Source of the DNA: Strigamia acuminata | Taxonomy: Eukaryota > Arthropoda > Chilopoda > Geophilomorpha > Linotaeniidae | Reading direction: 5' to 3' | Assembly (NCBI GenBank): GCA_949358305.1 | Contig: OX442317.1 | Coordinates: forward strand, 8,002,186-8,066,185 | DNA length: 64,000 nt | Shown here: positions 62,597 through 64,000 of the stretch, piece by piece | Numbering within the stretch: the first letter of the stretch is position 1 | Layout of the letters: every line of letters starts with the position of its first letter | Position numbers and translations under genes: made by a program | Notes under the pieces: model-generated | Databases searched by the model: none | What the model was told of the DNA's origin: nothing | The model's input: the letters and a program-made list of their open reading frames with translations, nothing else

Positions 62597-63628
62597 TGTA
62601 ATGAGCTCAAATTACTGTGGAGAATATTAACAATAAAACTAAACTCATTGATGCCGTGCCAGGACTTATACAAATACTTCACAAATAACTCAATTTTAAC
62701 TCAAACTTCAAGTTAAACACTAAGAAAAATAATGACTCTATTATTTCTCAATAAAAAGGCTGATTTATTCAAACTTAGAATAAACACTAAATCAAATACA
62801 AGATATTAAAATACGGATATTATTTTGTGATAAAATGATAAATTAGATGACTGAAGAAATAATTTACTAAGAGAAATATAATTAAAAGCAAAGGAAAACG
62901 ATAAAGAATCCAGTCGATTCGACGACTCCACTTCTCGGGAACGCCGAACGCTTGGATTCGCTTCGCTCGACGCTCGGCTCGGCCTCGGCGTTTCTTCAAT
63001 ACGGACACAATTCCGTCACAACTTCGTTCTCCTGACTCGCTCGGGCTCAATCCCGCTCTCTTCGTCCTTTCCAGGTCGCAACGTCGTCGTCGCGGCGTCG
63101 TTGCGGCTGATTCCGCTCAACAATCTCACACAGTCGCGCTCACTTCGCTTCGTCGCGAGTGAGGAAGTCTCAGTCCAACAATGGCTGTTGGCCGAGAATA
63201 GAAATCCCTCCAAACAATACTTGTTTGGCAAGATGAAAATCCCACTGTCACTAACTGAAGTAACAGCAAGAAGTATCTCACAAATTGCTCCGGCAATTTG
63301 CAAGACTGAGTCCAAATACTCTGGCAATCATTCACTAAATCCGCTTGTAGAATGGTGTTTTCTCAGGAAGATTTTGGTGACTGGTTGCTCTCAAAGTAGG
63401 TTTCAAACTGAGGAGTTTTTCTGCTCCTCACAGGAAGTGTTTCCTGCTCCGGGAGGTTGCGGGCTGGTTTCCTTGGCGACCACCCACAATTCCTCCCACC
63501 CTGCCTAACTCCCTTTATCTAGACAGGAAATCATAAAAAATATAAAATAAAATAAAACAATCTCCAATTTAATATTTTATTTCGGGCTCATTCCCGACAC
63601 TTCATTAGTGACCACTAGGGTCACTACA
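62597..63628 (-). repeat. 5' LTR of retrotransposon copy 2
   Basis: 1,032 bp, TG...CA, same sequence as the other three LTRs wherever compared. Confidence 0.97.
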
Positions 63629-64000
63629 AGTGTTCTAAAACTTTGTAATTGGAAATTTTGCTGTATCTTAAACTGTTTAAAAGTTAAGAAGTGAATGACC
63701 TTGAAGATGACCTTCCAGGTCAAATTTAAGGTCACCACTAAATAGCCCACCATCGACTTCCTATATGCCTACATTAATAGAATTGATATATCTTCGGTCA
63801 TTTTCAAGAAAAAAAAGTGTTTCCAGACTTTTGACTCACCCTATAAAAACAGTTTTATTTATGTGCCTTTGATTTAAAACTGCTTTTAATTCCTGCGTAA
63901 TGATTATTATTATTATTTAAATCAAATCTTCATTTGATCATTTTTCTGTGCAGTTGATGACTGTGGTATCAACTGCATCATGAAGAACATACTCGGGACA

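Larger units (their letters stand above)
48738..63628 (-). mobile_element. Ty3/gypsy LTR retrotransposon, copy 2 (14,891 bp, intact)
   Basis: Same structure and exactly the same length as copy 1, offset by 16,639 bp, in the same orientation. LTRs 48738-49769 (3') and 62597-63628 (5'). Target duplication AGTG on both sides, different from copy 1, so it is an independent insertion. The only coding difference I found is A at 40423 versus G at 57062. It is inserted in the right arm of a fold-back MITE, where the left arm shows the uninterrupted sequence. Confidence 0.97.
48178..63842. mobile_element. Fold-back MITE split by retrotransposon copy 2
   Basis: Left end CAGGGTGTCCCAAAAGTCTG (48178) and right end CAGACTTTTGACTCACCCTA (63842) are inverted. 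The left arm (48178 to about 48500) pairs with the right arm, which is 48620-48737 joined to 63629-63842. About 770 bp without the insertion. It abuts the fold-back MITE at 47421-48172, sharing the TATATA between them. Confidence 0.88.

Noticed and set aside
32099-63628. Segmental or assembly duplication of one retrotransposon
   Set aside because: Different flanking sequences and different 4-bp target duplications, plus the fold-back MITE arm showing the empty site of copy 2. Assembly error cannot be fully excluded without reads.

Overview
The window is nuclear DNA of an insect, probably a beetle. It carries intron-containing genes with short AT-rich introns and GT-AG borders, conserved animal genes, a large tRNA array, fold-back MITEs and Ty3/gypsy LTR retrotransposons. 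The beetle call is inference from the overall style, not proof.

Positions 1-22649 hold host genes on the + strand: the 3' part of an anoctamin-8-like gene (1-4226), a GAS1-like GPI-anchored receptor (5457-6815), an unrecognised 226-residue basic protein (9478-10158), proteasome alpha-4 (15520-17222), a Cezanne/OTUD7-type deubiquitinase (17819-20401) and a BTB-C2H2 zinc-finger protein (20643-22649). Between the unknown gene and the proteasome gene lie 29 tRNA-Ile(AAU) genes, all on the minus strand. The first 26 repeat at exactly 154 bp, number 27 is offset by 5 bp, and two more diverged copies follow. Fifteen of the 29 have lost the nearly universal C56 of the T-loop.

Positions 22796-32055 hold three tandem minus-strand paralogues (A, B, C) of a secreted cysteine-rich protein family that I do not recognise. 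Their exon phases are identical, and their introns and spacers are full of MITEs and fold-back repeats. B has gained a Pro/Gly/Val-rich linker, and C has lost one cysteine.

Positions 32099-63628 are dominated by two 14,891-bp Ty3/gypsy elements in the same (minus) orientation. Each has identical-length 1,032-bp LTRs and its own 4-bp target duplication (GACT; AGTG). I found a single difference between the encoded proteins. Each codes for a 1,229-residue Gag with a coiled coil and a CCHC knuckle, and a 1,723-codon Pol (protease, RT, RNase H, integrase, GPY/F) reached through a textbook -1 frameshift signal (A AAA AAC, 6-nt spacer, 10-bp stem). A third 1,015-residue ORF with an Arg/Ser (RS) domain sits where env would be, with no signal peptide or membrane segment. 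The first element is inserted between the TATA box and the start codon of gene C, so its 3' LTR lies 43 bp upstream of that ATG in the same sense. The second is inserted in one arm of a fold-back MITE.
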